The translations under genes and the position numbers were made by a program. This document shows positions 7,304 through 15,517 of a DNA stretch of 64,000 nucleotides, one piece after another (the first letter of the stretch is position 1; every line of letters begins with the position of its first letter). The stretch lies in NCBI RefSeq assembly GCF_041912895.1, contig NZ_JAYSGI010000004.1, positions 1 through 64,000 on the forward strand, given 5' to 3'. The DNA comes from Pelagerythrobacter sp041912895 (GTDB lineage: Bacteria; Pseudomonadota; Alphaproteobacteria; Sphingomonadales; Sphingomonadaceae). Under the pieces are notes generated by a model. That model ran no database searches, had not been told where the DNA came from, and worked only from the letters and a program-made list of their open reading frames with translations.

Positions 7304-7751
7304 TGCATCTTCTCCAATATGACGCGGCGATATCGCACTGCCGCTTTATTAGCACCATTGAGACTCGGTGCTTTGGCAGCGTATACGGAAGATCAAATTC
7401 GCGCAAACTCTGAAAAAATAATGCAAATTTTTCCCGCAAGTAAGGTTTCCGCGGCTTACGCGATGGCGGCGTAGCTCCATCATGCTTAAGCTTTATTCGA
7501 TGCCCACGCTGACAGCAGCGGACGACGTGAATTTCTATGGGGCACCATTTGTTTCCTTCATTCAGGCACGCCCGCCGACGTCGCTACTCGCCGCCGGCAA
7601 TGTCAGCCTGACCGACAGCGCGCCCATTTCGCTCCGATCGAGCCCAAGCTCGCTCCTACGGCAGGCCCGCAGCTACTGGGTGAGCCTCGACGCCCGGGTC
7701 TGATGGTCCAGTGCGTCCGGGGCGTCGAGGTGCTCTGGACGGACGGCAGTG
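7304..7751. other. Intergenic region upstream of the peptide operon
   Basis: A gene-free stretch of about 450 bases between the peptide operon and the end of the PTS gene. The half next to the peptide genes is AT-rich and probably holds their promoter. A weak candidate on the minus strand has TTGCGC at 7401-7406 and TATACG at 7380-7385 with a short 15-base spacer. A 73-codon plus-strand frame (7482-7703) has no ribosome binding site or recognisable feature. Nothing else is seen. Confidence 0.4.
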
Positions 7752-9458
7752 TTATTCAACGAGCAGGTGGCATGTTTGCGCGTCGATCCAGGCGATACCT
7801 TTCGTCTGCTCGGCAAGCTGCCGATCCTCGACCGCGTTCCGGTCTGCCAGCCGCACGCGCAAGCGGCCGTGCAGGCGGATGATCTCGACGATGTTATCCG
7901 CTCCGCCGAGGGCGCGGGACAGGGGCGCGGCCAGCGGTTGCGGAACGCCTGCAGGTGCGACGGGCGCGGCAGGGCGATCGGTGCGGTCGGCATCGGCCGG
8001 GCCATCGGCACCCATCGCGGTGCGGATTTCCTCCGCCACGAGATCGGCGATGGGGCCGAGAACGATCTGGGCCGCCTTGTCGGACGGGCGGATGATCCCG
8101 CGCGAGCCGAGCGCCGACAGTGCGGCCTCGTCGATCGCCTGCTGGTCGTTCACGATCAGCCGCAAGCGGGTGGTGCAGGCATCGACGCTGACGAGGTTTC
8201 CGGTGCCACCAAGTGCGGCGAGGAAGGCTGGGCCGCGCTCGCCAGCCGCCGCGGCCTGTCCGCCGGTATCAGCCTGCGCGCCGGGGGCGATTTTCTCGCG
8301 TCCCGGCGTCGGCAGGTCGAACCAGCGGATAAACAAGCGGAACAGCGCGTAATAGAGCAGCGCATAACCCGCGCCGACCGGCAGCAGCAGCCATGGCTTG
8401 GTCGCGAGGTTGAAGTTCAGAACGTAGTCGAACAGCCCCGCGGAAAAGCCGAAGCCGAGCTTCACGCCCAGCGCGTCCATCAGCGCCATGGACAGGCCGG
8501 TGAGCACCGCGTGGATCGCATAGAGCAGCGGCGCAACGAACATGAAGGTGAACTCGATCGGTTCGGTGACGCCGGTGAGAAAGCTGGTAAAGGCGAGGCT
8601 GCCCAGCATCCCGCCAACCGCCTTCCGCCGCTCAGGCCGCGCTTCGTGATACATCGCGAGGCAGGCGGCCGGCAGGCCGAACATCATGACCGGGAAGAAC
8701 CCGGTCATGAAAGCGCCCGCCGCCGGGTCGCCCGCGAAGAACCGCCGCAGATCGCCCGTGGCGCCGGCGAAATCGCCGACCACGAACCATGCCACATTGT
8801 TGATGATGTGATGCAGGCCGGTGACGATCAGCAGCCGGTTGAAGGCGCCGTACACGAACAGGCCCGCCTGCCCGGAATCGACCACGGCGCGGCTTGCGCT
8901 GTCCATCGCCCCGCTGATGTGCGCGTAGCCATAGCCCATGATTGCCGCCAGCAGCAGCCCCGCCACACCGCTGGCGATCGGCACGAAGCGCCGCCCGCCG
9001 AAGAAGGCGAGATATTCGGGCAGGGCGATCGTGGCGAACCGGTTGTAGAAATTACCCCCGATCAGGCCGGAGAGGATGCCGATCGGCACCTCCAGCCGCG
9101 CGATCTGGGCCAGCGCCCAGTCGTTCGCGGCGAGCGCGGCGGCCGCCTCGGGCCAGCCCGCGCCCAGATCCGGCGGCGCGACGAGGAAAGTCTGCGCGCC
9201 GGTCGTCGCGACGAGATAGCAGGTGACGCCCGCCAGCGCCGCCGCGCCGTTGCCGTCGCGCGCGTATCCCACCGCGACGCCGATCGCGAACAGGATGCCG
9301 AGGTTATCGAAGATCGCCGCGCCCGCCGCGCTGATGAAGGCGATGTCGAGCAGGTCCGGCTGGCCGATGCGTAGCAACAGGCCCGCGATCGGCAGCACCG
9401 CGATGGGCAGCATCAGCGCCCGGCCGAGCGGCTGGAGTTTCTCGATCAGTCTCTTCAC
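7752..9458 (-). CDS. nagE: PTS N-acetylglucosamine-type EIICB transporter with extra EIIB-like domain
   Basis: A 568-residue membrane protein starting at GTG 9458, coupled to the upstream EI gene through a GTGA overlap. Residues 1 to about 390 are a multi-helix EIIC domain (MLPIAVLPIAGLLLRIG near the start, FLTGVTEPIEFTFMFVAP later). An EIIB domain follows with the phosphorylated cysteine in VDACTTRLRL (about Cys428). A second EIIB-like domain at the C-terminus (RALGGADNIVEIIRLHGRLRVRL) lacks the cysteine and cannot be phosphorylated there. It imports and phosphorylates GlcNAc or a related amino sugar, taking phosphate from the neighbouring EIIA-HPr-EI fusion. The nagA and deaminase genes upstream in the same operon support GlcNAc as substrate. 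Confidence 0.9.
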   Translation of the reverse strand: MKRLIEKLQPLGRALMLPIAVLPIAGLLLRIGQPDLLDIAFISAAGAAIFDNLGILFAIGVAVGYARDGNGAAALAGVTCYLVATTGAQTFLVAPPDLGAGWPEAAAALAANDWALAQIARLEVPIGILSGLIGGNFYNRFATIALPEYLAFFGGRRFVPIASGVAGLLLAAIMGYGYAHISGAMDSASRAVVDSGQAGLFVYGAFNRLLIVTGLHHIINNVAWFVVGDFAGATGDLRRFFAGDPAAGAFMTGFFPVMMFGLPAACLAMYHEARPERRKAVGGMLGSLAFTSFLTGVTEPIEFTFMFVAPLLYAIHAVLTGLSMALMDALGVKLGFGFSAGLFDYVLNFNLATKPWLLLPVGAGYALLYYALFRLFIRWFDLPTPGREKIAPGAQADTGGQAAAAGERGPAFLAALGGTGNLVSVDACTTRLRLIVNDQQAIDEAALSALGSRGIIRPSDKAAQIVLGPIADLVAEEIRTAMGADGPADADRTDRPAAPVAPAGVPQPLAAPLSRALGGADNIVEIIRLHGRLRVRLADRNAVEDRQLAEQTKGIAWIDAQTCHLLVE

Positions 9459-11962
9459 GACACGGTCTCCCTCGCTCCGGCCTGTGCGAACGCCTGCGCC
9501 AGCGCGCGGGTCTCCCGGGCCGATGCGCAGCGCAGCGCCTGCCCGGCGTGCTCTCGCGCGCTTTCCAGTTCCAGGTCGCGCACGATCTGCTTGGCCTCCG
9601 CCACGAAGCCCGGCACGCACGAAAGCTCCGTCACGCCAAGCCCGACGAGTATGGGTATCGCAGCCGGATCGGAGGCGAGGCCGCCGCAGACGCCGACCCA
9701 TCGGCCGTGCGCGGCGGCGCGGCGGCAAGTCTCGGCGATCATCCGCAGCACCGCGGGGTGCATGGCGTCGACGCCATCGGCGGTGGCCGGATTGCCGCGG
9801 TCCATCGCCAGCACGTATTGCGTGAGATCGTTGGTGCCGATCGAGAGGAAATCGGCCTCGGCCGCCAGCAGATCGGCCGTGATCGCCGCCGCCGGGGTTT
9901 CGACCATCACCCCCAGTTCGACCGGCTCGGTGCGTCCGAGGTCACGGCACAGGCGATCGACGATCGCGCGCACGCGGCGCAATTCGTCGAGGCTGGCGAC
10001 CATCGGCAGCATGATCCGGCATTGCCCGGCGGGTTCGACCCGCAGGATCGCGCGGATCTGCGTCTCGAGCAATTCGGGCCGGGCGAGCCCGACGCGGATA
10101 CCCCGCAGGCCCAGCGCGGGGTTTTCCTCCGGCGCCATCGGAATGTAATCCGCAGGCTTGTCGCCGCCGATATCGAGCAGGCGGATAATGATCGGCTTTC
10201 CGGGCAACGCGTGCGCGATTGCCCGATAGCTCGCCAGCTGCTCGTCCTCGCTAGGCGCGGCGTCGCGGCCGAGGAACAGGAACTCGCTGCGCACGAGCCC
10301 GCTGCCTTCCGCGCCGTGCCGGGCGGCGAGGGCGGCATCGCCGGTGCTCGCGACGTTCGCATAGACGGCGATCCGCGTGCCGTCGGCGGTGCGGCCCTCC
10401 CGGTCGGCTGCGGCGTGGGCCGACGCGCGGCGGGCTTCTTCTTCCCGCGCGCGCCCATCGAAGGCGGCGCGTTCATCGGCATCAGGATCGATGGTGACGC
10501 AACCGAATCGCGCGTCGAACAACAGCGGCGTGCCGTCGCCGATATCGTGCAGCCGGTCGCCCAGCGCCACGATCGCGGGAATGCCGAGCCCGGCGCACAG
10601 GATCGCGACATGCGATGTTGGCCCGCCGCCCGCCAACGCGATCCCGGCGGGCCGCGCATCGGCGAGCGCGACGACATGCGAAGGCAGCAGTTCGTCCGCG
10701 ACGACGATCGAGCCTGTGGGAATGCCGCCCACCGCAGCCGATTCGCCGGACAGCGCGGCGAGCACCTGCCGCTCCAGATCGAGGAAATCGTCGGCTCGCT
10801 GCGCGGTGCGGACATTGCCCGACCGGCGCAATTGCTCGGTCTGCCGCCGTGTGGCTTCGTGCCAGGCGATCCCGGCGCTTTTGCCATCGCCGATCGCGGC
10901 CTCGGCGTCCTCGATCAGCGCCGGGTCGTCGAGCAGCGCCAGATGCGCATCCATGATCGCCGCCACGTCGTCAGCGGCGGAACCTGTGCGGGCCGCAAGG
11001 CGATCGCGGACCTGTGCGCGGGCGGCGGAGAGGGCGGCGCGCTCATGCCGAGGCCCGGCGCTCGCCGCGCTCGGCTCGATCGCCGCCAATGCCAGGCGAA
11101 CCGCCGGGCCTGTCGCAAGCCCGGGTGAGGCGACGATGCCGCCGATCTGGTTGGGGGCGAGTGTCGCCGCATCGGCCGCCGGCGCGGGCGCGGATGCGGC
11201 GTGCTGGCCTTCGCCCATGTCGCTTTCAAGCAGCGCCACCATCGCGGCAAGCGCAGCCTTGGCATCCGGTCCGCTGGCATGGACGGTCACGGTGTTCCCG
11301 AACCCGGTGCCGAGCCCGAGCAGCGCCGCCGTGCTGCGCGCATCGGCCCGCCGTTCACCGAGTGCGAGCCGGATATCGGATTCGAAATCGCGCGCGCACT
11401 TGGCGATCCGCGCTGCCGGCCGGGCGTGGATACCGTGCGGCAGCCGCAACGTGACGTCCTGCCGGATTTCCGGCCCGTCGATGGCCGCTCGTGGGCTGCC
11501 GGAAACGAGCGGCTCGACCGTCATCAGTGCCTCGCAAGCGAACAGCGAGGTGTCGACTGAACGCCGGGAGATCGCGAAGCTTTCGGCGTTGGTGACGAGC
11601 ACCGGCGTAATCAGGCTGGGCGCCGCGAGAGCCACGGCATCGAGATCGAAGCGGAGCAATTCCTCGCCGCGTGACACAACGGCACCTACGGACACCGAAG
11701 GGGTGAAGCCATGCCCCTTCAGCGCCACCGTGTCGATGCCGACATGAATGAGCAGTTCCACCCCTTCGGCGCTGCGGAGAGTGATCGCGTGCGAGGAATC
11801 GTGGAGCGCGATCACGGTGCCGTCGAACGGGGCCACGATCGTGCCTTCCAGCGGGTGGATCGCCACACCGTCGCCCATCATCCGGTCGGCGAAAACGGGG
11901 TCCGGCACGCTTTCCAGTGGAACGACCCAGCCCTTTACCGGCGCGGTCACGATCAGGCTCAT
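9455..11962 (-). CDS. nagF: PTS fusion protein EIIA-HPr-enzyme I
   Basis: A soluble 835-residue phosphotransferase. Residues 1-150 are a glucose-type EIIA domain with the active histidine in ELLIHVGIDTV (about His73). An HPr domain with LPHGIHARPAARI follows (about 170-260). The remainder is enzyme I, with GGGPTSHVAIL carrying the phospho-histidine and the PEP-binding segments RSEFLFLGRD, IIRLLDIGGDKP and LSIGTNDLTQY. It carries phosphate from PEP to the EIICB protein encoded immediately downstream, so the operon has its own complete phosphorelay. The start at ATG 11962 is the first codon of the EIIA domain; the longer open frame to 12334 overlaps nagA and is a shadow. Confidence 0.92.
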   Translation of the reverse strand: MSLIVTAPVKGWVVPLESVPDPVFADRMMGDGVAIHPLEGTIVAPFDGTVIALHDSSHAITLRSAEGVELLIHVGIDTVALKGHGFTPSVSVGAVVSRGEELLRFDLDAVALAAPSLITPVLVTNAESFAISRRSVDTSLFACEALMTVEPLVSGSPRAAIDGPEIRQDVTLRLPHGIHARPAARIAKCARDFESDIRLALGERRADARSTAALLGLGTGFGNTVTVHASGPDAKAALAAMVALLESDMGEGQHAASAPAPAADAATLAPNQIGGIVASPGLATGPAVRLALAAIEPSAASAGPRHERAALSAARAQVRDRLAARTGSAADDVAAIMDAHLALLDDPALIEDAEAAIGDGKSAGIAWHEATRRQTEQLRRSGNVRTAQRADDFLDLERQVLAALSGESAAVGGIPTGSIVVADELLPSHVVALADARPAGIALAGGGPTSHVAILCAGLGIPAIVALGDRLHDIGDGTPLLFDARFGCVTIDPDADERAAFDGRAREEEARRASAHAAADREGRTADGTRIAVYANVASTGDAALAARHGAEGSGLVRSEFLFLGRDAAPSEDEQLASYRAIAHALPGKPIIIRLLDIGGDKPADYIPMAPEENPALGLRGIRVGLARPELLETQIRAILRVEPAGQCRIMLPMVASLDELRRVRAIVDRLCRDLGRTEPVELGVMVETPAAAITADLLAAEADFLSIGTNDLTQYVLAMDRGNPATADGVDAMHPAVLRMIAETCRRAAAHGRWVGVCGGLASDPAAIPILVGLGVTELSCVPGFVAEAKQIVRDLELESAREHAGQALRCASARETRALAQAFAQAGARETVS

Positions 11963-11987
11963 CGGCGGCGTTCCCCTCTTTTCTCCG

Positions 11988-13142
11988 TCAGGCTGCCAGG
12001 CTGGCGGCGGTATCGACCTCGATCCCGCCGATCCAGGTGCCGCGCGGCTGCAGGTCGGCGTCGAGCCATACCCAGTCGGCGCGTTGCCCGGCGGCGATGC
12101 TGCCATGCGTGGCCTCGAGGCCGAGGAAGTTCGCCGGCGTGGCACTGGCCATCGCGGCGACGGCGGGCAGCGGCATTCCGGTGATTGCGGCGGTGTTGCG
12201 CACCGCCGATGCCATATCGAGATGCGATCCGGCCAGCGTGCCGTCCTCGAACCGGCAGATGCCGTCGCGGACTTCGATCCGCTTGCCCTGCAGGGTGAAT
12301 TCGCCGTCGCGCGTTCCCACGCTCGGCATCGCATCGGTCACCAGCATGATCCGATCCGCACCCTTCGCCCTGATCGCGAGGCGGACGACCGCCGGATGCA
12401 GGTGGACGTCGTCGACGATCAAGCCGCAATAGCAGTCCGAATCGAACGCCGCGCCGACCATGCCCGGCTTCCGGTGATGGAGCGGGGACATGGCGTTGAA
12501 CAGGTGAGTGAAGCCGCGCAGGCCCGCCGCGATCGTCGCCTGCGCCACGTCGTATGCGGCATTGCTGTGCCCGGCGGCGACGATCACGCTGCGTTCGGTC
12601 AATGCCGCCACGTCTTCCGGCCGGCACAGTTCGGGGGCGAGCGTGAGCATGACCTTGCCCAGGCGCGGGCGCGACAGGAGCGCGAGCATGTCCGCATCCA
12701 GCGCGCGGATGCGCTGCGCCTCGTGGATGCCGCGCTTGGCCTCGCTGATGAACGGCCCTTCGACATGGATGCCCACCACGCCCGGAACGCCGCGCTCTAT
12801 CGCCGCGTCGACGGCATCGAGCGCGTCGGCGATCCGGGCCGGGGTATCGCTGATCAGCGTGGGCAGGAACGATGTCGTCCCGAAGCGGGCGTGGGCCGCG
12901 CCGATGGCGGCGATCGAATCCACGTCGACGTGATCGTTGAACAGCACGCCGCCGCCGCCGTTGACCTGCGTGTCGATGAAGCCGGGCAGCAGCCATCCGC
13001 CTTTCAGGTCGACGATCCGGTCCGGCACGGTGCGCGAAGGGGGGGCAACTGCACCCACCATGCCACCCGACACGTCCATATCGACAGCATCCGCCATCGC
13101 AGCGGCGAGGGCGATCCGCCCCCCTTGAAAGCGAACGATCAT
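11988..13142 (-). CDS. nagA: N-acetylglucosamine-6-phosphate deacetylase
   Basis: A 384-residue amidohydrolase. It hydrolyses GlcNAc-6-phosphate to glucosamine-6-phosphate and acetate. Family motifs are clear: LLPGFIDTQVNGGGG at the N-terminus, GIHVEGPFIS with the metal-binding Glu, AGHSNAAYD, GFTHLFNAMSPLHHR and LVTDAM with the catalytic Asp. The start at ATG 13142 overlaps the stop of the deaminase gene as ATGA, showing translational coupling. It lies between the deaminase and the PTS genes in the nag operon, exactly where it is needed after PTS import of GlcNAc. Confidence 0.94.
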   Translation of the reverse strand: MIVRFQGGRIALAAAMADAVDMDVSGGMVGAVAPPSRTVPDRIVDLKGGWLLPGFIDTQVNGGGGVLFNDHVDVDSIAAIGAAHARFGTTSFLPTLISDTPARIADALDAVDAAIERGVPGVVGIHVEGPFISEAKRGIHEAQRIRALDADMLALLSRPRLGKVMLTLAPELCRPEDVAALTERSVIVAAGHSNAAYDVAQATIAAGLRGFTHLFNAMSPLHHRKPGMVGAAFDSDCYCGLIVDDVHLHPAVVRLAIRAKGADRIMLVTDAMPSVGTRDGEFTLQGKRIEVRDGICRFEDGTLAGSHLDMASAVRNTAAITGMPLPAVAAMASATPANFLGLEATHGSIAAGQRADWVWLDADLQPRGTWIGGIEVDTAASLAA

Positions 13143-14179
13143 ACGGTCCTGGTAACCTTGTTGAGGTGCGGCGGCGAATCGGGATCGCACCCGCGCGCGA
13201 GCCCGAGCGTGTTCGCCATCCGGTAGAACGCTTGCACCATGAGGATCGGTTCGAGCGCCGGATGCGCCGCGATCGCGGGAAGATCGGCATGGTCTGCGTC
13301 AGGGTCGGCCAGCAGCACGTTTGCGCCGCGATCGCGAAACTCCTCCGCCACTTCACGCACGCTGCGCGCGGCCGGGTCGCTGCCGCCGAAAGCGAGGACG
13401 TGGAAGGCATCGCCCACGATCGCCATCGGGCCGTGGCGCACTTCGGCGGCGCTGAAGCATTCCGCATGGAGCGCGCAGGTTTCCTTGAATTTCAGCGCGG
13501 CTTCCTGCGCGATGCCGAGGCCGTAGCCGCGGCCGAGCACGAACAGGCTGCGCGCTCCGGCAAGTGCCGGCACGGCCGCCGACCAGTCGAGCGCGAACGC
13601 CCGGTCGAGATGGTCCGGCAGGTCCCCGAGGGCAGCCTCGAGCGCATCGTCGCGCGACCATGCGGCGACCAGCGCCGCGATCGCGGCGAGCGAGGCGATG
13701 TAGGACTTGGTCGCCGCCACCGAACGCTCCGCACCGGCGCTCAGCGCGACGACGGCATCGGCCATCTCGCCCAGCGGCGAGCTTTCGGCATTCACCAGCG
13801 CGACCACGAAGGCGCCCGCGTCGCGCTGCTGCTGCACCGCCGCGAGCAGGTCCGGGCTCCTGCCCGACTGCGATATCGCGAGGCACAGGCGATCGCCCGG
13901 AGCAGCCGCGGCGCGGTAGATCGAAGCGATGGACAGCGCGGCCGAGGCTGTCGGGATGCCAAGCCCCGTCTCAATCAGGTACTTGGCGTAAGTCGCCGCA
14001 TGGTCCGACGATCCGCGGCCGCACGTCACCACTGCGGCCGGCGGGTGTCGCCGAAGCCTGTCGGCGATGGCGCGGAAGGTGCCGGCGTTCGCCGCTAGCA
14101 TGCGGCGCACCGCCGCTGCCGCCTCGCCGGCTTCGCCCGCCATCAGCGTGGCTTCGCGCGCGGCGGCTGATGTCGGCAT
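13139..14179 (-). CDS. SIS-domain glucosamine-6-phosphate deaminase (NagB-II/AgaS type)
   Basis: A 346-residue protein with two SIS domains. TCGRGSSDHAATYAKYL and LAISQSGRSPDLL are typical sugar-phosphate-binding loops, and ATKSYIASLA follows. This is the GlmS-isomerase-like family that replaces classical NagB in many proteobacteria, converting glucosamine-6-phosphate to fructose-6-phosphate and ammonia. It has no glutaminase domain, so it is not GlmS. It is the first gene of the nag operon, coupled to nagA by ATGA, and has its own promoter region at about 14180-14264 with a candidate GntR operator. Confidence 0.88.
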   Translation of the reverse strand: MPTSAAAREATLMAGEAGEAAAAVRRMLAANAGTFRAIADRLRRHPPAAVVTCGRGSSDHAATYAKYLIETGLGIPTASAALSIASIYRAAAAPGDRLCLAISQSGRSPDLLAAVQQQRDAGAFVVALVNAESSPLGEMADAVVALSAGAERSVAATKSYIASLAAIAALVAAWSRDDALEAALGDLPDHLDRAFALDWSAAVPALAGARSLFVLGRGYGLGIAQEAALKFKETCALHAECFSAAEVRHGPMAIVGDAFHVLAFGGSDPAARSVREVAEEFRDRGANVLLADPDADHADLPAIAAHPALEPILMVQAFYRMANTLGLARGCDPDSPPHLNKVTRTV

Positions 14180-14209
14180 TCGCGATGACCCCCGTTTCTC
14201 GATCCGTCC

Positions 14210-14237
14210 AGTATTGGTTCTATATAGGTTATATCAA
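14210..14237 (-). promoter_or_regulatory. Candidate nag operon promoter with embedded operator
   Basis: On the minus strand TTGATA (14232-14237) and AATACT (14210-14215) are separated by 16 bases. The spacer contains ACCTATATAGAACC and runs into CCAAT, so an ATTGGT motif (14213-14218 on the plus strand) overlaps the -10 element. A repressor bound there would block transcription of the nag operon. It is a prediction from consensus match only. Confidence 0.42.
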
Positions 14238-14264
14238 AGGAGCAAGACGTATCATCCCCTGCGA

Positions 14265-15392
14265 TCAAATCTTTATGATCCATCCCTTCCGGCGCAGCCA
14301 TTCCATCGCGGCCCAGATCAGCGCCATGTAGATCGCGACGGGTATCAGCGATGCGATCGGGTTGCCGAGCGCGGGGCGCAATGCGGTGAACGGCACCAGC
14401 AGCGCATCCCAGCCGACCATGCCGGCCGTTACCTGATGCAAGGTGTAGGCCGCGATCGCATTGGCCCCGAAGGCCAGCATGGCGGTTGCCAGCCAGCCGG
14501 GCCGGCGCCCTTCGCGATCGAGCGCGTGATGGAGCACCGCCAGCGCGGCGATCGTCACCCCGCTGGTCACCAGCACGAACGAGCTGGACCAGATGTCCTT
14601 CACCACCGGGAAGATCAGCCCCCAGGCGATGCCGGCAACCGTAAGCGCCGCGCCGATCATCGCCAGCGCGCGCGTCCGGCGGCCTTCGCCGCGGATCATC
14701 AATTCGCCCACGGCGACGCCGATCAGGCCCTGCGCGATGGCGGGCAGCGTGCTGAGGATGCCCTCGGGATCGTAGCCTTCCGGCCCCGGGACATAACGAT
14801 GCGGCCCGAGGATGGCGCGGTCGACCGAAGCGATGAAGTTCTGCCCTCGCACCCAGATATCGGTGGCCGTGCCGTCCAGCGAGGGCAGCAGCGCGAGCGG
14901 CCAGTACGCGAGCAGGATCGCTGCGGCCAGGGCCATGCGTACACGCGGCCCGCACGCCAGGAACAGCAGGGCGCAGACGCCATAGACGAGGCCGATTCGC
15001 TGGAGCACGCCCATCAGCCGCCAGTCGCCGGCTTCGAAGCTGGCCAGCCAGTAGAGGTTGCTCAACAGGAAGCCGAGGATCAGCAGGCGTGCGGTGCGCC
15101 CGAGTATCCGGCGGGTCGCCGGCCACCCCGGCTCGGCCGTGCGCAGCGAATAGGGAATCGCGATCCCGACCATCGTGAGAAAGCCCGGAAAGACGAGGTC
15201 CGCCAGCGTCAGCCCATCCCAGCTCACATGGAGCAGGATCGGCGCGACATCCGCCTGTGCGGCCCATGTCATCGCGGCTGCGGAATTGACCAGGATCATC
15301 CCGGCAACCGTCAATCCGCGCAATACGTCCAGCGATATCAACCGCACGGGCAGCCCCTCCCTCGTTCCGTTTCCCTGCTCGATCATCGCCAT
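14265..15392 (-). CDS. nagX: NagX-like membrane acyltransferase family protein (DUF5009-type)
   Basis: A membrane protein of about 375 residues with around ten hydrophobic helices. The N-terminal motif RLISLDVLRGLTVAGMILVN, then DLVFPGFLTMVGIAIPYSL and the His-containing HVSWDGLTLAD, match the heparan-glucosaminide acetyltransferase-like family, called NagX in bacterial GlcNAc loci. Two close ATG starts (15392 and 15386) are possible; the frame to 15614 is a shadow of the divergent promoter and receptor gene. It is divergent from the TonB receptor and precedes the nag operon on the same strand. A role in amino-sugar handling at the inner membrane is inferred from its repeated occurrence with nag genes. 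Confidence 0.78.
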   Translation of the reverse strand: MAMIEQGNGTREGLPVRLISLDVLRGLTVAGMILVNSAAAMTWAAQADVAPILLHVSWDGLTLADLVFPGFLTMVGIAIPYSLRTAEPGWPATRRILGRTARLLILGFLLSNLYWLASFEAGDWRLMGVLQRIGLVYGVCALLFLACGPRVRMALAAAILLAYWPLALLPSLDGTATDIWVRGQNFIASVDRAILGPHRYVPGPEGYDPEGILSTLPAIAQGLIGVAVGELMIRGEGRRTRALAMIGAALTVAGIAWGLIFPVVKDIWSSSFVLVTSGVTIAALAVLHHALDREGRRPGWLATAMLAFGANAIAAYTLHQVTAGMVGWDALLVPFTALRPALGNPIASLIPVAIYMALIWAAMEWLRRKGWIIKI

Positions 15393-15440
15393 TCCGGGCG
15401 TAACAAATTTGCCATGGACAGCTTCGAGAATTTGTAGTTT

Positions 15441-15469
15441 ATTGGTAATAGTCCAATGATGCAATTGGT
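15441..15469 (+). promoter_or_regulatory. Candidate GntR/NagR operator between nagX and the TonB receptor
   Basis: The divergent intergenic region holds the inverted repeat ATTGGTAATAGTCCAAT (15441-15457) and a second ATTGGT half-site at 15464-15469. ATTGGT-type sites occur in four intergenic regions of this locus, two of them here, and resemble the GGT...ACC operators of HutC-family GlcNAc regulators. The encoded GntR protein at 23264-24025 is the obvious candidate ligand. Confidence 0.45.
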
Positions 15470-15517
15470 CATATAAAGTCACAAGCGAGGGATCCGGCAG
15501 ACGGACGGGGGAATGAA

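Noticed and set aside
7098..7439. 113-codon minus-strand frame across the first peptide gene
   Set aside because: It has no binding site or homology, while the alternative frame there encodes a peptide clearly related to the second peptide gene.
7482..7703. 73-codon plus-strand frame between the peptide locus and the PTS gene
   Set aside because: No ribosome binding site, no recognisable motif and no supporting neighbour.
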